Assembly (NCBI GenBank): GCA_016711435.1
Contig: JADJSY010000003.1
Location: forward strand, 233,956 to 297,955
DNA length: 64,000 nt
Direction: 5' to 3'
From: Lewinellaceae bacterium
GTDB taxonomy: Bacteria; Bacteroidota; Bacteroidia; Chitinophagales; Saprospiraceae
In this document: piece by piece, positions 27,536 to 37,989 of the stretch
Layout: each line of letters opens with the position of its first letter
Position numbering within the stretch: position 1 is the stretch's first letter
The notes under the pieces: generated by a model
Told to the model about the DNA's origin: nothing
The model's database searches: none
Seen by the model: only the letters and a program-made list of their open reading frames with translations
Made by a program: the position numbers and the translations under genes

Positions 27536-28501
27536 TCACATGATTTTCAACACAATTTTCCCAAACTGCTCCCCCTTTTCCATTCTTTCGAGGGCTTCAT
27601 TCCCGTCGGCTAATGCAAAAACGGAATCCACGACCGGAATAATGGCATTTTGAGCCACAAAACGCAGCATTTTGCCAAACTCCTGTGGACTGCCCATTGT
27701 GGAGCCGAGCAGGCTGATTTGTTTCCAGAAAACAGGCTGCATACTGAGGTTATTGATTTTCCCGAGGGTGCCGCCGTAAATACCGATCCGGGCGCCCGGA
27801 TTGGCGAGTCCGATCAGGGCCGGAAAGCCGTCTCCGGCAGCGGAATCGATGATCACATCAAAACCACCGGCTTCTTGTTTCAGGCGTTTATCCCAGGCTT
27901 CTTCGCGGTAATTGGCGGTGATTGTTGCGCCCAACCGACGCGCTTTTTCCAGTTTTTCCGGCGAACCGGAAGTGACGGCTACTTTCGCTCCAGCTGCTAT
28001 TGCAAATTGTAAAGCCAACAAGGCTACGCCGCCGCCGATGCCGGTGATAAGTACTTTTTCACCTTTCTTCAACCTGCAACGGCTGAACAACGTACGCCAG
28101 GCCGTGAGTCCGGCCAACGGCAGGGCCGCAGCTTGCTCCCAGTCCAGGTGCTCCGGCATTTCAAAAATATTACCGCGCGGTATTCGTATTTGTTCCGCAA
28201 ATGTACCGTTATCGGGCATCCCCAGCACCCTGAAATTATTGCCCTGGTGTGCGGGTAGTGGTCCCCATTCCAGGGCAGGGTAAATCAGCACCCGTCGTCC
28301 CCGATACTCCCCTGCCCCATCCGATCCAAGGATGACCGGGGGCTTTATATTTGCATACAAGCCCTTGGTAATGAATACGTCACGATGGTTGATCGCCGCA
28401 GCAAACAGGCGTACCACGGCCGCTCCTTTTTCAGGAACCGGCACATCCCATTGAACATATTTCAGGGGCTGGTGGAGTTGTTGCAAAAGCAATACGTTCA
28501 T
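27536..28501 (-). CDS. Zinc-type/quinone oxidoreductase-like MDR protein
   Basis: 321 residues, medium-chain dehydrogenase/reductase. The N-terminal GroES-like part has AAAINHRDVFITKG and ILGSDGAGE; the Rossmann part has AALPLAGLTAWRTLF, VLITGIGGGVALLALQFAIA (nucleotide-binding glycine motif) and AKVAVTSGSPEKLEKARRLG, which suggests NADPH use. The late DSVFALADGNEALERMEKGE is typical of the quinone reductase/YhdH branch. Structural zinc cysteines are absent. It probably reduces alkenals or quinones in the cytoplasm. Confidence 0.9.
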   Translation of the reverse strand: MNVLLLQQLHQPLKYVQWDVPVPEKGAAVVRLFAAAINHRDVFITKGLYANIKPPVILGSDGAGEYRGRRVLIYPALEWGPLPAHQGNNFRVLGMPDNGTFAEQIRIPRGNIFEMPEHLDWEQAAALPLAGLTAWRTLFSRCRLKKGEKVLITGIGGGVALLALQFAIAAGAKVAVTSGSPEKLEKARRLGATITANYREEAWDKRLKQEAGGFDVIIDSAAGDGFPALIGLANPGARIGIYGGTLGKINNLSMQPVFWKQISLLGSTMGSPQEFGKMLRFVAQNAIIPVVDSVFALADGNEALERMEKGEQFGKIVLKIM

Positions 28502-28707
28502 GAACAGCTAATTTACTTATAAATATTACAGGGGGAAAAACCCTTACAAATGACTGATGTTCAGCGATTAAGCAATAGACGTTACAAAAAATATATATCG
28601 TCCGATCAAAAAAAACATATTTCAGGGCTGTTTTTTTACAAAAAAAATGATCTTTGTCCGAACCCATCACCAAGATTTGCGTTTACTTTTCGGTTTTCAA
28701 ACACAGT

Positions 28708-29025
28708 ATGAGAAAAATATTCCTTCATATATTTACTGTTTTCGCGCTTGCCAGTATGGTGGCCGAAGATTTGTATTGTTACATCGACCTGCAGGAAGGG
28801 ATCGAGGTACTTTCCAGTGAAGTAGAAGAGAATGAGACTCAAAAAGAAAAGAAAACGGAAGATGATGCACAGGGTAAGACCTTCAAAATAAAAGCAAACG
28901 ATCTTTTTCTCAGCCTAACCGCTATTATTGCCATTCACCACGTTGGCATTCCTGAGTCTTGCTCAAAAATGTTCCATCCCAGCGCCACGCTGACTATTTT
29001 TTCCCCTCCTCCTAATTTAGGTTGA
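28708..29025 (+). CDS. Small exported protein of unknown function
   Basis: 105 residues from the ATG at 28708: a signal-like N-terminus (MRKIFLHIFTVFALASMVAE), a short YCYIDLQEGIEVL segment, an acidic-basic linker (EENETQKEKKTEDDAQ), and a C-terminal LFLSLTAIIAIHHVGIPES with FHPSATLTIFSPPPNLG. I recall similar small proteins with a final FSPPP-type ending next to Bacteroidota metal-efflux genes, but no efflux gene follows here, so this is weak. A GATCTTTG box at 28649-28656 may be its -7 element. Confidence 0.5.
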   Translation: MRKIFLHIFTVFALASMVAEDLYCYIDLQEGIEVLSSEVEENETQKEKKTEDDAQGKTFKIKANDLFLSLTAIIAIHHVGIPESCSKMFHPSATLTIFSPPPNLG

Positions 29026-29350
29026 TTCCACCGCTGTTGTAGGTCATTTACAATGCGCTCTTTCACTGCTTTGGTGATTAGTGCTTGTTTATTTGTCTAT
29101 TTCTGCACCGCGCTATCCAGCAAAATTCCTGTTTCAATTACGATATCCCGGCAGTTCAGGTGGTGTTTCTTCGTGCGTTTGTGCCTTACACAGATGGTGC
29201 ATGGTGAGCTGTAAAAAAACAGGTTGATGATATTTGATTTGCAGGGCATAACCTGTTTCATAAAATTAGCAAGAAGGTTTTTAGAAGGATGTCTGGGCCC
29301 GTATGCTGTAAAGTATCGCGGGCCTATTTTTTTATACAAAGGCAATAGGA

Positions 29351-29388
29351 AATAAAAAAGAGGCCCTTTTTCCGAAGAGAAAGGGCCT
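29351..29388 (-). terminator. Terminator hairpin
   Basis: AGGCCCTTTTT and AAAGGGCCT pair around CCGAAGAG (29361-29388); on the minus strand the stem is followed by CTTTTTTATTT. It could stop minus-strand read-through after the NYN gene or, less likely, plus-strand transcripts. Confidence 0.6.
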
Positions 29389-29478
29389 ACTATTTCTTGC
29401 GAGGCAAGGGATGATTAAAAACTTCGCTCATAAGATTATATGCCGACGGGCGCCGGCAAGGATGTTTATTAAAGTGAA

Positions 29479-29527
29479 AACATCGTGCCAAATTTAGTTA
29501 AAAATGCATTTGGCACGATGTTTTTTT
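29479..29527. terminator. Bidirectional terminator after the NYN-CSD gene
   Basis: ACATCGTGCCAAAT pairs perfectly with ATTTGGCACGATGT around TTAGTTAAAAATGC; the plus side is followed by a T-run and the minus side by TTTTCACTTT. It lies 80 bases after the stop of the NYN gene. Confidence 0.8.
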
Positions 29528-29608
29528 GAGCCGGTTTCAAATAATCTAACAATCAAATTTCAAGGCGCCTTGCGTCAAAATGCATTTGACACGGAATCGA
29601 ACAATATA

Positions 29609-30541
29609 TTAACGAATGAGCCGGACATTTTTTGCAACAGGTTCTCCGCGTTCATTTTTGCCCAGGATAAACTCCACGGCGTCGCCTTCTCTCAAATCGT
29701 TGAAATCGGTATCCAGCAGGAAGGAAAAGTGGAAAAACAGGTTATTGGTCTGTGGAAAACTGATAAATCCATAGCCATCCTTCAGGCTAAAAATGGTACT
29801 CGTTCTGAGTTCGCCGTCTTCTTCAATCACGACCGTTTCGGTTGGAACCAGGGGATCGCCGGTGGTGGTGTAATTGCGTTTGCGTTCCACAAACAGGCGA
29901 CTGATGGGAAATACATCGTCGTGCTCCTCTGCCCGGTCGATAATGGTATGCATGGCAAGCGGATACGTCGCCTCATCGAGCAGGTATTGCGATGTAACCG
30001 TACTGCGGCGGCGGCCTTCCTCGTCGTAGAACTCGTAATCCCAGGTCAAGACCATAACCCGGACGCCAAGGGTATGTAATTTACGCACCAGCGGTACAAA
30101 ATCACTATCAGAAGCGATCAGCACCACCACATCAAATTGCTTGTGGAGCGCCAGTTCAAACGCCTCCAGCGCCATCCACACATCTATGCCGCGCTCCTGG
30201 CGATATCCTTGTACGGTACGAACGGGAAGATAATGTGTTGTCACACCTTCCATCATCAGAATATCGTCGAACAAGCGGTCGTAATATAAACGGTTGCCTT
30301 CATTACTTGCTTCCTGTGCGCTCAATCGGCCACGGAAATAATGGGCATCCACAATCTGACAAAGGGGGAAATCTTTTTCTTCTTCATCGGCAATATGCTG
30401 CCTGACAAATTCATGCAAACCTGCAATGCTAACCCGGCTCCGGCGTTCGTGGTGATAAGCGTAATAATTACTGACGTGAAGGAAATAGTTGCCGTCGTAG
30501 AAAACTCCAATGCGAGTCAGTTTTTGTTTGTTCGTAGACAT
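29609..30541 (-). CDS. NYN-domain (LabA/DUF88-like) ribonuclease fused to a cold-shock domain
   Basis: 310 residues, cytoplasmic. The NYN (PIN-like) nuclease domain spans about 8-185 and keeps the acidic metal site: D in GVFYDGNYF, D in ERGIDVWMALEAF, and the Asp pair in VVLIASDSDFVPLV. A basic linker (SRLFVERKRNYTT) leads to a cold-shock OB fold (about 240-310): STIFSLKDGYGFISFPQ, LFFHFSFL, LREGDAVEFILGKNERG. A nuclease tethered to an RNA-binding cold-shock domain suggests structured-RNA processing or decay. This start gives the family-like N-terminus; the gene has its own terminators and no partner. Confidence 0.88.
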   Translation of the reverse strand: MSTNKQKLTRIGVFYDGNYFLHVSNYYAYHHERRSRVSIAGLHEFVRQHIADEEEKDFPLCQIVDAHYFRGRLSAQEASNEGNRLYYDRLFDDILMMEGVTTHYLPVRTVQGYRQERGIDVWMALEAFELALHKQFDVVVLIASDSDFVPLVRKLHTLGVRVMVLTWDYEFYDEEGRRRSTVTSQYLLDEATYPLAMHTIIDRAEEHDDVFPISRLFVERKRNYTTTGDPLVPTETVVIEEDGELRTSTIFSLKDGYGFISFPQTNNLFFHFSFLLDTDFNDLREGDAVEFILGKNERGEPVAKNVRLIR

Positions 30542-30847
30542 TTAATAAATATTTAATTCGTAATTTACTAAATAATAAGCGTGTGGCGTCGTCTTTGGTC
30601 GTTTACAATTGAATAAAGAACATTTGGCGTTTAGAAGATTCTTACAACAAGCGGGTGGTATGCAGGTCATTTGCATGCCTGCTACCTGATTAATTTTCTG
30701 TATAAATTTCCGGAGCGCAAAGGACACTTCTTTTTGCGAATATTTATATTTTTTTAAGGAAAAATTTCGCCCCCCCGGCCCCTCTCCAAGGGGCTTTGGG
30801 GGGGGGGGGCAGAGAGGGGGTGGGGCCTCACATTGGCATCACAGCCG
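30542..30847. other. Intergenic region with a GC-rich hairpin and short G-run patch
   Basis: Contains GGTATGCAGGTCATTTGCATGCCTGC-like imperfect pairing near 30656-30685 (quoted only in outline) and, at 30771-30828, CCCGGCCCCTCTCC followed by AAGGGGCTTTGGGG and a long G-run. This resembles the CCCCGACCCCTAAAGGGG inner arms of family C, distorted by homopolymer errors. No gene seen. Confidence 0.5.
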
Positions 30848-33800
30848 CTAAAAATCCTTAAACAAGGAATACCGCACCGTTTCCGCTTTTGCTCTGTACG
30901 TCTTCCAGGGCGTGTCGAATAGGGTATTAACCTGTTCAATCAGCGCTTCCGCCTCGCGTTTGGCTTCCGTAACGGCAATTTGAGCCGTTGCATTCGGTAC
31001 GCCTTGTCCGCCATAGATATAACCGATCGCTTTTCTAAAACGCGCAGTTAATACATCCGGGTTGCGTTGAATTCCTTTCACTTCTTTGTGCTGGAAGAAT
31101 TTTTCTTTCAGGTTGTTGATCGAATCGCGCAAAGTTACGCCCAGTTTAATCACCTCTTTTTGGTGCTATCCGGTACGTTCACAAACTGCTCTTCTATCAT
31201 TTTAATGGTCTTTTCGGCTTCTTTCAACCGGTCGTAAGCCTTCGTGGAGCGCTCTACGGTCTGGTACAAATCCCGTACTGCCGCATTGCGGGCATTGCGT
31301 TCGGCAGCGGTAATATTCAGGCGCGGATCGTCCAGCACCTTCACCTTGACAGAGTCTGTATAATCCATGTATTTCACCTTCACCCAGTACTCACCCGGCA
31401 GTACCTGCGGGCCGGAACCCGGTTCGAGTTGGTCGGCCGGCGGTTCGTTTTTGGACGGATAACGCACACCTTTTGTGTCCATATCCCAGGAAATGCGGGA
31501 AAATGCGGTATCCAGTTCCGTTTTATACCGCCGGAGCGTGTCGCCGCTCATAGACAATACGATAACGGTAGCCTTCTCTTTTTTCTTAACATCCGCAGGT
31601 TTTCCTTTCGTTTCTTCTTTCCCGGTTTCGTCCTTTTTCTTTTCTGCGTTTTTCTCCTTTTTCGCAATACCAGGTTTCACCCAGACCGGAATCTGCACCG
31701 AAGTGCCTTTGTTTTCACCTTCATACGTGGCATCTACGGCAAAACGCGGCCCGTCGAAGGAGCGGTATTCCGCCAGAATACCCGGTTGTGCAGCAAACAA
31801 TTTCAAGGGCTGATCGAACATGGAGGCTCCCGAACGCGCCAATGCGCGCAAAGGCTCGAGGTTGTCCACTATCCAGATGGCGCGGCCAAAAGTGCCGAGC
31901 ACGAGGTCGCCGTCGCGCTGCTGAATTTTCATATCAAAAACGGGTACCGCAGGAAAAGATTCGGCAGGCCAGTGTACCCAGTTCTGGCCGTAGTTGACGG
32001 ACACATACAAACCTTGTTCGGTTCCCAGAAAAAGCAAGTCGGGTTCAGTAGGGTCCTGCACGACCGACAAACAATAGTTGCCTTCAGCGCTGGGATATTC
32101 CGGGTGTGCCAGGTTTTTTGGTGAAACGATCCTTTTCCAGTTTTTACCAAAATCAGTCGTGTGGTACAGATAAGGCGCCCAGTCATTCTGGCGGTAATTA
32201 TTCAACACCACAAAGGCTTCTCCCGCATTTACAGGAGAGGCTTCAATGGCAGGAATCCAACCGTTTTTGGGTGCATCGGGTAGTTTTGAACCGAAATTTT
32301 CCCAGGTTTTTCCGCCATCGCGGGTCAGTTGCAGTTGGCCGTCGTCGGTGCCTGCCCAGACGACGCCCTGCTGCACCGGCGAAGGCGCAATGGCAATAAT
32401 GGTACAATGGTTCTCCGCATTGGTCGCATCAAAAGTGAGTCCGCCGGAGATATCCTGGTGCATTTTGGAGGTATCGTTGGTCGTCAGGTCGGGGCTGATA
32501 ATCTGCCAGTTTTGGCCCAGATCGCTGGAATAATGTACAAACTGGGAACCAAAATAAATACCGTGCGGACGGAACGGATCCTGTGCCAGCGCAGTATTCC
32601 AGTTGAAGCGCAGGTAGGTTTTACCATCCGGGTGCAGCGGTTTGATGTAGCGGCTGTCGCCTGTTTTGCGATCGACAAGGCCCATTTCTCCGCCCTGCGA
32701 CATGGCAAAAACATAACGCGGGTCGTCTTTGCGCGGCATGGTTTCAAACCCGTCGCCAAAATAAACCTCCTGCCAGTCGGAATTGCGGATGCCGCCCGAT
32801 TTCCAGACCGCCGACGGCCCTACCCAGGAACCGTTGTCCTGCAAACCGCCGTACACATTGTAGGGCCATTCATTGTCCGTTTCGACGTGGTAAAACTGCC
32901 CGACCGGGATATTTTCCGCATAACGCCAGGTTTTGCCACCGTCGAGGGTGATATTCAGTCCGCCGTCGTTGCCGTTGATAATATATTTTGGGTTGTCCGG
33001 CGAAATCCAGAACGCATGGTGGTCGGGGTGTATCGTCCAGCCCGCCCAGGTATCGAAGGTTTTTCCGCCGTCTTCACTTTTAGAAATGTAGGTAAAAATA
33101 GAGTACACGCGGTTTTCATTACCCGGATCCACATAAATTTCCGAATAATAAAAAGGGCGGTCTCCCATGCCTTTATCCGCCATTTTGCGCCAGTTGCGCC
33201 CGCCGTCGATACTTTTGTACAGGGCATTTTCCTTGGCTTCCACCAGTGCGTACACCACATCCGGGTTGCTGTGCGCCACTGCCAGGCCGATGCGGCCCAG
33301 TTCGCCTTCCGGCAGGCCGTCTTTATCGGTGCGGCGCTCCCAGGTTTCGCCGGCGTCGTAACTGACGTAAAGGCCGGAGCCTTTGCCGCCGCTTTTAAAA
33401 AACCAGGGCCAGCGCCGGTATTCCCACATGGCGGCAAAAAGTTTGTTCGGATTTTGCGGGTCGGCTACTAATTCGGCGCAACCTGTCAGGTCATTTACGT
33501 AGAGGGATTTTTTCCATGTTTTACCACCGTCTGTGCTTTTAAAAACACCGCGCTCTTCACTGGGACCGTACGCGGAACCCAGCGATGCCGCGAAGATGAC
33601 ATCGGGTTTATCGCGGTGCAGCAACACCCGGTGGATGGTGCGGGTTTTTTCCAAACCCATACAGGCCCAATCCTTACCACCATTCATGGTTTTAAAAAGG
33701 CCTGTGCCGAAATTTTGCGAATTACGGGGATTTCCCTCTCCGGTGCCCACCCAGATTTCGTCGGGATTACGGGGGCTAATAGCCACAGAACCAATACCTT

Positions 33801-34128
33801 GTGCAGGCGCTTTGTCAAAAATCGGCTCCCACGCAGTGCCGCCGCTGCTGCTGCGCCACAAGCCGCCGGATGCTGCGCCGGCATAGATGACTTCCGGGCG
33901 CACAGGGTCGACCGCAATCGCCGTGATCCGGCCCGACATCGCGCCCGGCCCGATGTTTCGGATATGCATCGTTTTCAGGTGCTCCGAATTAAATGCAGGT
34001 TTGTTTTGCGCCAGTACACCACCCGCCTGGCCGATCAGAATCATCAGGACAAACATGGCCCTGAATAGATGCAATGAAGCAATTGCAATACGATTGGAAA
34101 TAGGAAAATGCATGTTGGATTGTTTCAT
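30848..34128 (-). CDS. Asp-box (VPS10/sialidase-like) beta-propeller protein, exported (frameshifted)
   Basis: About 1090 residues. The ATG at 34128 gives a signal peptide (ending GGVLAQ); the longer frame upstream lies in repeat DNA. Some nine Asp boxes of the form SxDGGKTW are present (KSTDGGKTWKK, YVSYDAGETWERR, KSIDGGRNW, KSEDGGKTF, LTRDGGKTWENF), making one or two propellers of the sortilin/VPS10 type often annotated as glycosyl hydrolase. A Lys/Glu-rich linker (KKEKNAEKKKDETGKEETKG) and a helical C-terminal domain follow. The main frame ends at 31150 (NVPDSTKKR) but coding continues in another frame to 30848 (LGVTLRDSINNLKEKFFQ); inserting one A in a five-A run restores KKEVIKLG. Function unknown, probably cell surface; it precedes no clear partner although a TonB receptor lies upstream. 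Confidence 0.85.
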
Positions 34129-34171
34129 GTAATAGAACTTGAAGTGTGCGGGGTCGTAAGACCGCGCGGCG

Positions 34172-34300
34172 AAAGTTGATAAAGGTTTATAAAGGTTGAT
34201 GAAGGTTGATATACATCCGCGCGAAAATGAAGAAATTTTACTTTTTCCGAGCGGATGTATATCAACCTTCATCAACCCTTATAAACCCTCATCAACTTTT
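34172..34300. repeat. Inverted repeat with AAGGTTGATGAAGG arms
   Basis: Left arm 34172-34220 (AAAGTTGATAAAGG, TTTATAAAGGTTGATGAAGG, TTGATATACATCCGC) pairs with 34251-34300 with few mismatches; loop GCGAAAATGAAG and AAATTTTACTTTTTCCGA. It lies between the Asp-box gene start and the TonB receptor stop. Confidence 0.9.
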
Positions 34301-34330
34301 AGAGTGGCTAATATCAACTTTTATCATCCC

Positions 34331-36977
34331 TCAAAAATCCATCCCTTCCATTTCAATCCGGGTATTTTTCCGTCGGAACAGGGATACATCAAATTTACCA
34401 AAGCGGTATGAAAAGTTGAGGCGGATAAACTGCGGGTCGCGGCGGCGCCAGGTATCTTGTACGAGAAACGCCGACTCGGTGAAGGAGCCAGACAGGCGCG
34501 TACGAAAAATATCCTGCATACTAAGGGTAATGCTGGCTGTACGTTTCCAGAGGTCTTTGCGCACCGAAAAGTCGACGAACCAGACCGGAATAGAATAACC
34601 TTGCGCCGTATTGGTAGGGCCGCCCATATAGCCGCCGCCACCGCCACCACGACCGCCGCCGCTGCCGCCTACGGCAAAAGCCGTTCGACTCTGGTAGGAG
34701 CCGTTGACCTGAACCGTGAAGTTCTCCGGCAATTTGATACTCAGGTTTTCTTTGATAAAGTAGGTAAATTGCTCGTTTTTCAGATCCGTTTCAATATTGC
34801 TGGCATCCACGATGGAGTTATAAAAATTGAGGTTGGAGGTCAGTTCTATCTTTTTCCAGAAGGTATTTTTCAACGTAAATTCCATCCCGTAAGCAGTACT
34901 GGAATTGGAGTTCTGGTAGGTGGAGACAATTGTTTCCCTGCCCAAAAAATCGTTGAATTCGGAAAACTGATACCGCGTAATCAAATCCGTCGCACGCTTG
35001 TAATAAATGGAAACGAGCATGTTGTGGTTTTTGTCAAATATATTCTGGTACGATATTTCTGCGGAATTGGTAAATTCCGGACGAAGTCCCGGGTTGCCGC
35101 GCGACAGCAATAGCGAATCTGAAAAATCGGGGAACGGAATCAACTGAAAGAAATTCGGGCGATTCACCCGGCGGCTGACGTTCAGTTGCAAGTTGTCTTC
35201 CGCATTCAGTTTATAGGTCAGAAAAGCGCTGGGGAACAATTGCAAGGGGTAGTCGATGCCGAAAGTAGAGTCCGAATCCAGCAACGTGCCGTTGTAAAAC
35301 GAACTTTCCGTGCGCAGACCGACCTGGTATCCCCATTCCTTGAACGACTGGCTGAAGGTGCCATAAGCGGCATACACCTGGTCGGTATACTGATACCTGT
35401 CCGCAAAACCCTGCGTTCTGACAAACGCATTGTCGGCGTAATCATACTGAAAACTGGCGTTGTTGTTGCGGAAATCGCGGATGGCCGCCCGGGCGCCCGT
35501 CTCGAATTTCAAACCATTTTTCAAAGGCGCTACAAAGTCGGTTTGGGCCGTAAAAAACTCATTGCCGCCGTCGCCGGTTTGTTTTTGGCGAGTGTCCGGC
35601 GCACCATTACTGTACAGGGTATTGAACACACCTTCATTGTCGGAGCGCACCCGGTTAAAATTGACGTCGGCAGTCAGTTCCTTGCCTTCTTTGGGAACAA
35701 GTGTTTGAACAGCAACTGTGAACCCAGGTTCTGGAAATTGCGTGTATTATCGGAATTCCGGAACGAACTGCCGCGCGTCACCGGGTTCAGCAAGGTGTCC
35801 GTCAAAATGTTCAGGTCGTCATCCGACTGGAACTGTCCCCGGTTGTAGGAGGCCGTAAAAGTGAGCGTATTTCGGTTGGAAATAAACCAGTCGAGCCCAC
35901 CGCGTCCCATGGCGAAGAAGCCGTTGTTGGCGGCGTCGCTCACCTGAAAAACGTTGGTCAGCGGGATACCGAACAGGTTCCGGCGATCCGTTTCTCCGCT
36001 GCTCAGGGAACGGCGCTGATTGAAATTACCGCTCAAAAACGAGTTGATTTTGCCATCCCGCACATTGATATCGGCGCCCAGGTTGACGCGGCCGCGCATG
36101 TCGACGCCCGTGCGGACACTGCCGTTGTAACCCACGCGCCGGTTCTTTTTCAGCACAATATTGACGATCCCGGCTGTACCGCCCGAAGCATCGTATTTAG
36201 CGGAAGGATTGGTGATAACTTCCACACTTTCGATGGCATCAGCCGGTATCTGATCCAGTGAGAGCGGCGTCGGGCGGCCGTCCACAAACAATTGTGGCGC
36301 AGCATTGCGGAGCGTCAGGTTGCCATCCAGGTCGACATTGAGCGAAGGCACATTTTTCAGCGCATCTTCCGCAGACCCGCCTGCGGCCACATTGTCTTTG
36401 TCTACACGGTATACTTTTTTATCCAATGCCAGGGTCACCTGCGAGGCTTCGCCCTGTATGGTTACTTCTTTCAACAATTGGGAAGAAGCGGCCAGGCGGA
36501 TGTTGCCGAGGTCTTTATCGACTTGCCCGGCCATTGCGCTGATGCCGCTGCCATTAGCAGCGGGCGGGCGATTGCCGCCGGCGCCCATCATTCCCTTGAT
36601 ATTGAAGGAGACTTTCTGCTCGATGGTTGCGTAACCTAAATAATTGATTTTCAAAGTAAATTCACCAAAATAGGGAGATTTTCCAGGCTGAATTCGCCGT
36701 TATCCTGTGTCAGTTGCCCGGCGAGCATCGCCGGTTGCATGGAGCGGGAAACGGAGTCAAAACGCATCCCGATGAGTTGAACGGAAGCGTAACCGATGCC
36801 TTTTCCGGTGGCATCATCCACTACTTTGCCGTAAAAACGACCGATATTGGTCTGCGCGGCGTTCATTTGACCGGCGCCGGGAAACTGCGCCAGCAAGAAA
36901 TGGGGAAATAAAAGGCCGAAAAGGAAAACAAACAGCCAGTTCGGAGCTGACTGAAAACGTAAAAGTTGATTTTTCAT
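34331..36977 (-). CDS. TonB-dependent outer-membrane beta-barrel receptor (two frameshifts)
   Basis: About 880 residues in three frames. ATG at 36977 gives a signal peptide (FLFGLLFPHFLLAQ). A carboxypeptidase-regulatory-like domain follows (GRFYGKVVDDATGKGIGYAS), breaking at about 36655-36665 (NLP-IFGEFTLKINYLGYA) in an A-run. A plug domain has VYRVDKDNVAAGGSAEDALK, NVPSLNVDLDGNLTLR and VEVITNPSAKYDASGGTAGI. The second break, near 35680-35700, joins HLFPKEGKELTADVNFNRV. The barrel (OMP_b-brl_3) includes ADRYQYTDQVYAAYGTF, NVSRRVNRPNFFQLIPFPD and RGNPGLRPEFTNSAEISY, ending FSYRFGKFDVSLFRRKN. A glycine-rich insert, GGSGGGRGGGGGGYMGG, lies in an extracellular loop. Typical of OMP-barrel transporters with unknown cargo; no SusD is adjacent. 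Confidence 0.87.
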
Positions 36978-37110
36978 CACAGAAAGTAGTAAGATTAGGT
37001 CAATGCCAGGTTTGGAAAACCAAAAGGCACGCAAAGAACAATCAATCATGGATTGAGTTGCGCAAACTTCGACGAAGCCGCGCAAACAAAGCGTTAATGA
37101 TTTATTTGAT

Positions 37111-37237
37111 GAGGAATGAGGCATGAGGACTGAGGGATGAGCGGCACAATATTTTTTGCCTTTTTTGCATTAAAATATTGATTTACATTAGTTTTCCTCA
37201 TTCCTCATTCCTCATTCCTCATTCCTCATTCCTCATT
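37111..37237. repeat. GAGGAAT/ATTCCTC-armed element family D, copy 1
   Basis: Left arm GAGGAATGAGGCATGAGGAC, core GCGGCACAATATTTTTTGCC with TAAAATATTGATTTACAT, right arm of six ATTCCTC units. The core is the inverse of the core at 47887-47955, showing a shared mobile or duplicated unit. It ends four bases from the thioesterase stop. Confidence 0.85.
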
Positions 37238-37241
37238 AAAT

Positions 37242-37778
37242 CTACTCCAGGTCGGCAAAAAACTTGCGCACTTCCGTCGCATCTTTGGGTTTGATACGCC
37301 CGGACAGGATCAGGCGCAGTTCCCGGCGACGGGCCGCGCCTTCAAACAGGTGTTGTTCTTCGCTGGATAGCGGAATGACAGGCGGCACGGAGATCGGATT
37401 TTTACGCTTGTCGTCTAATGCGACAAATGTAAAATAGGCGTGGTTGCAGCGCCGGGGCTGTTGCCCTTTCATGTTGCTCGCAAATACTTCCACATACACT
37501 TCAACCGAGGTGTTAAAAGCGCGGGTCACACTGGCTTCCAGCGTGATGACATCTCCCAGAGAAATCGGGTTCTGAAAAGAAATATAATCCACCGCAGCCG
37601 TGACCACATGGGCTTCACAGTGTTTGCCGGCACATATCGCACATACAATATCCATCCAGCGCATCAGGTAGCCGCCCATCAGGTTGCCCATCGGGTTGGT
37701 ATCGTTGGGCATAATCAGTTCGGTCATTACCGTTCGGCTATCTGCTACTTTTTTGGGCGAGAGGGTTTGTTTGGCCAT
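37242..37778 (-). CDS. Hotdog-fold acyl-CoA thioesterase (YciA/BACH-like)
   Basis: 178 residues. Conserved segments: TELIMPNDTNPMGNLMGG, where N-P-x-G-x-x-x-G and the following GYLMRWMD give the active-site Asp, then CAICAGKHCEAHVVTAAVD, FQNPISLGDVITLEASV and the strand FTFVALDDKRKNPISVPPVI. Hydrolyses acyl-CoA to free acid and CoA in the cytoplasm. The C-terminal tail (SGRIKPKDATEVRKFFADLE) is family-specific. The start at 37778 is followed upstream by GTGAGTGG repeats. Confidence 0.92.
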   Translation of the reverse strand: MAKQTLSPKKVADSRTVMTELIMPNDTNPMGNLMGGYLMRWMDIVCAICAGKHCEAHVVTAAVDYISFQNPISLGDVITLEASVTRAFNTSVEVYVEVFASNMKGQQPRRCNHAYFTFVALDDKRKNPISVPPVIPLSSEEQHLFEGAARRRELRLILSGRIKPKDATEVRKFFADLE

Positions 37779-37784
37779 TTACGT

Positions 37785-37903
37785 GAGTGGTGAATCGTGA
37801 GTGGTGAGTGGTGAATCGTGAGTGGTGAGTAAGTGGGGTTTATGAGTTTATGGGTTTATATCAGCCACTCAACGCTGATTGATAAACCCATAAACTTAAG
37901 TAG
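37785..37903. repeat. Composite inverted repeat (GTGAGTGGTGAATC and TTTATGGGTTTAT phrases)
   Basis: GTGAGTGGTGAATCGTGAGT is repeated twice, then TTTATGAGTTTATGGGTTTA and TATCAG pair with CTGATTGATAAACCCATAAA. The first phrase is the arm vocabulary of 43886-43971 and 57781-57875; its partner arm is missing here. Confidence 0.75.
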
Positions 37904-37916
37904 GTGTACAGAATAG

Positions 37917-37989
37917 TTTAGACCAAACTATTTGTAAATGCTTGATTATCAACACGGATAACCAATAACTAATAACGGATAACTACTTA
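37917..37989 (+). repeat. Dispersed repeat family B, copy 2
   Basis: TTTAGACCAAACTATTTG, AAATGCTTGATTATCAACAC, GGATAACCAATAACTAATAAC-type order identical to 12050-12120, ending at the stop codon of the DUF6580 gene. Confidence 0.85.

Larger units (their letters stand above)
29026..29608. other. Gene-poor interval with one possible small ORF and two terminators
   Basis: A 53-codon plus-strand frame at 29053-29214 begins MRSFTALVISACLFVYFC, signal-like, but its tail looks non-protein; it could be the broken start of a lipoprotein gene once following 28708-29025. Otherwise only terminator hairpins and, at 29560-29600, a TGCGTCAAAATGCATTTGAC palindromic phrase are visible. Confidence 0.35.

Noticed and set aside
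29097..29345. 82-codon minus-strand ORF
   Set aside because: No recognisable motif, poor composition, overlaps terminator DNA and ends near no regulatory signal.
32329..33471. 380-codon plus-strand open frame opposite the Asp-box protein
   Set aside because: The minus strand carries many clear Asp boxes; the plus frame shows no domain.
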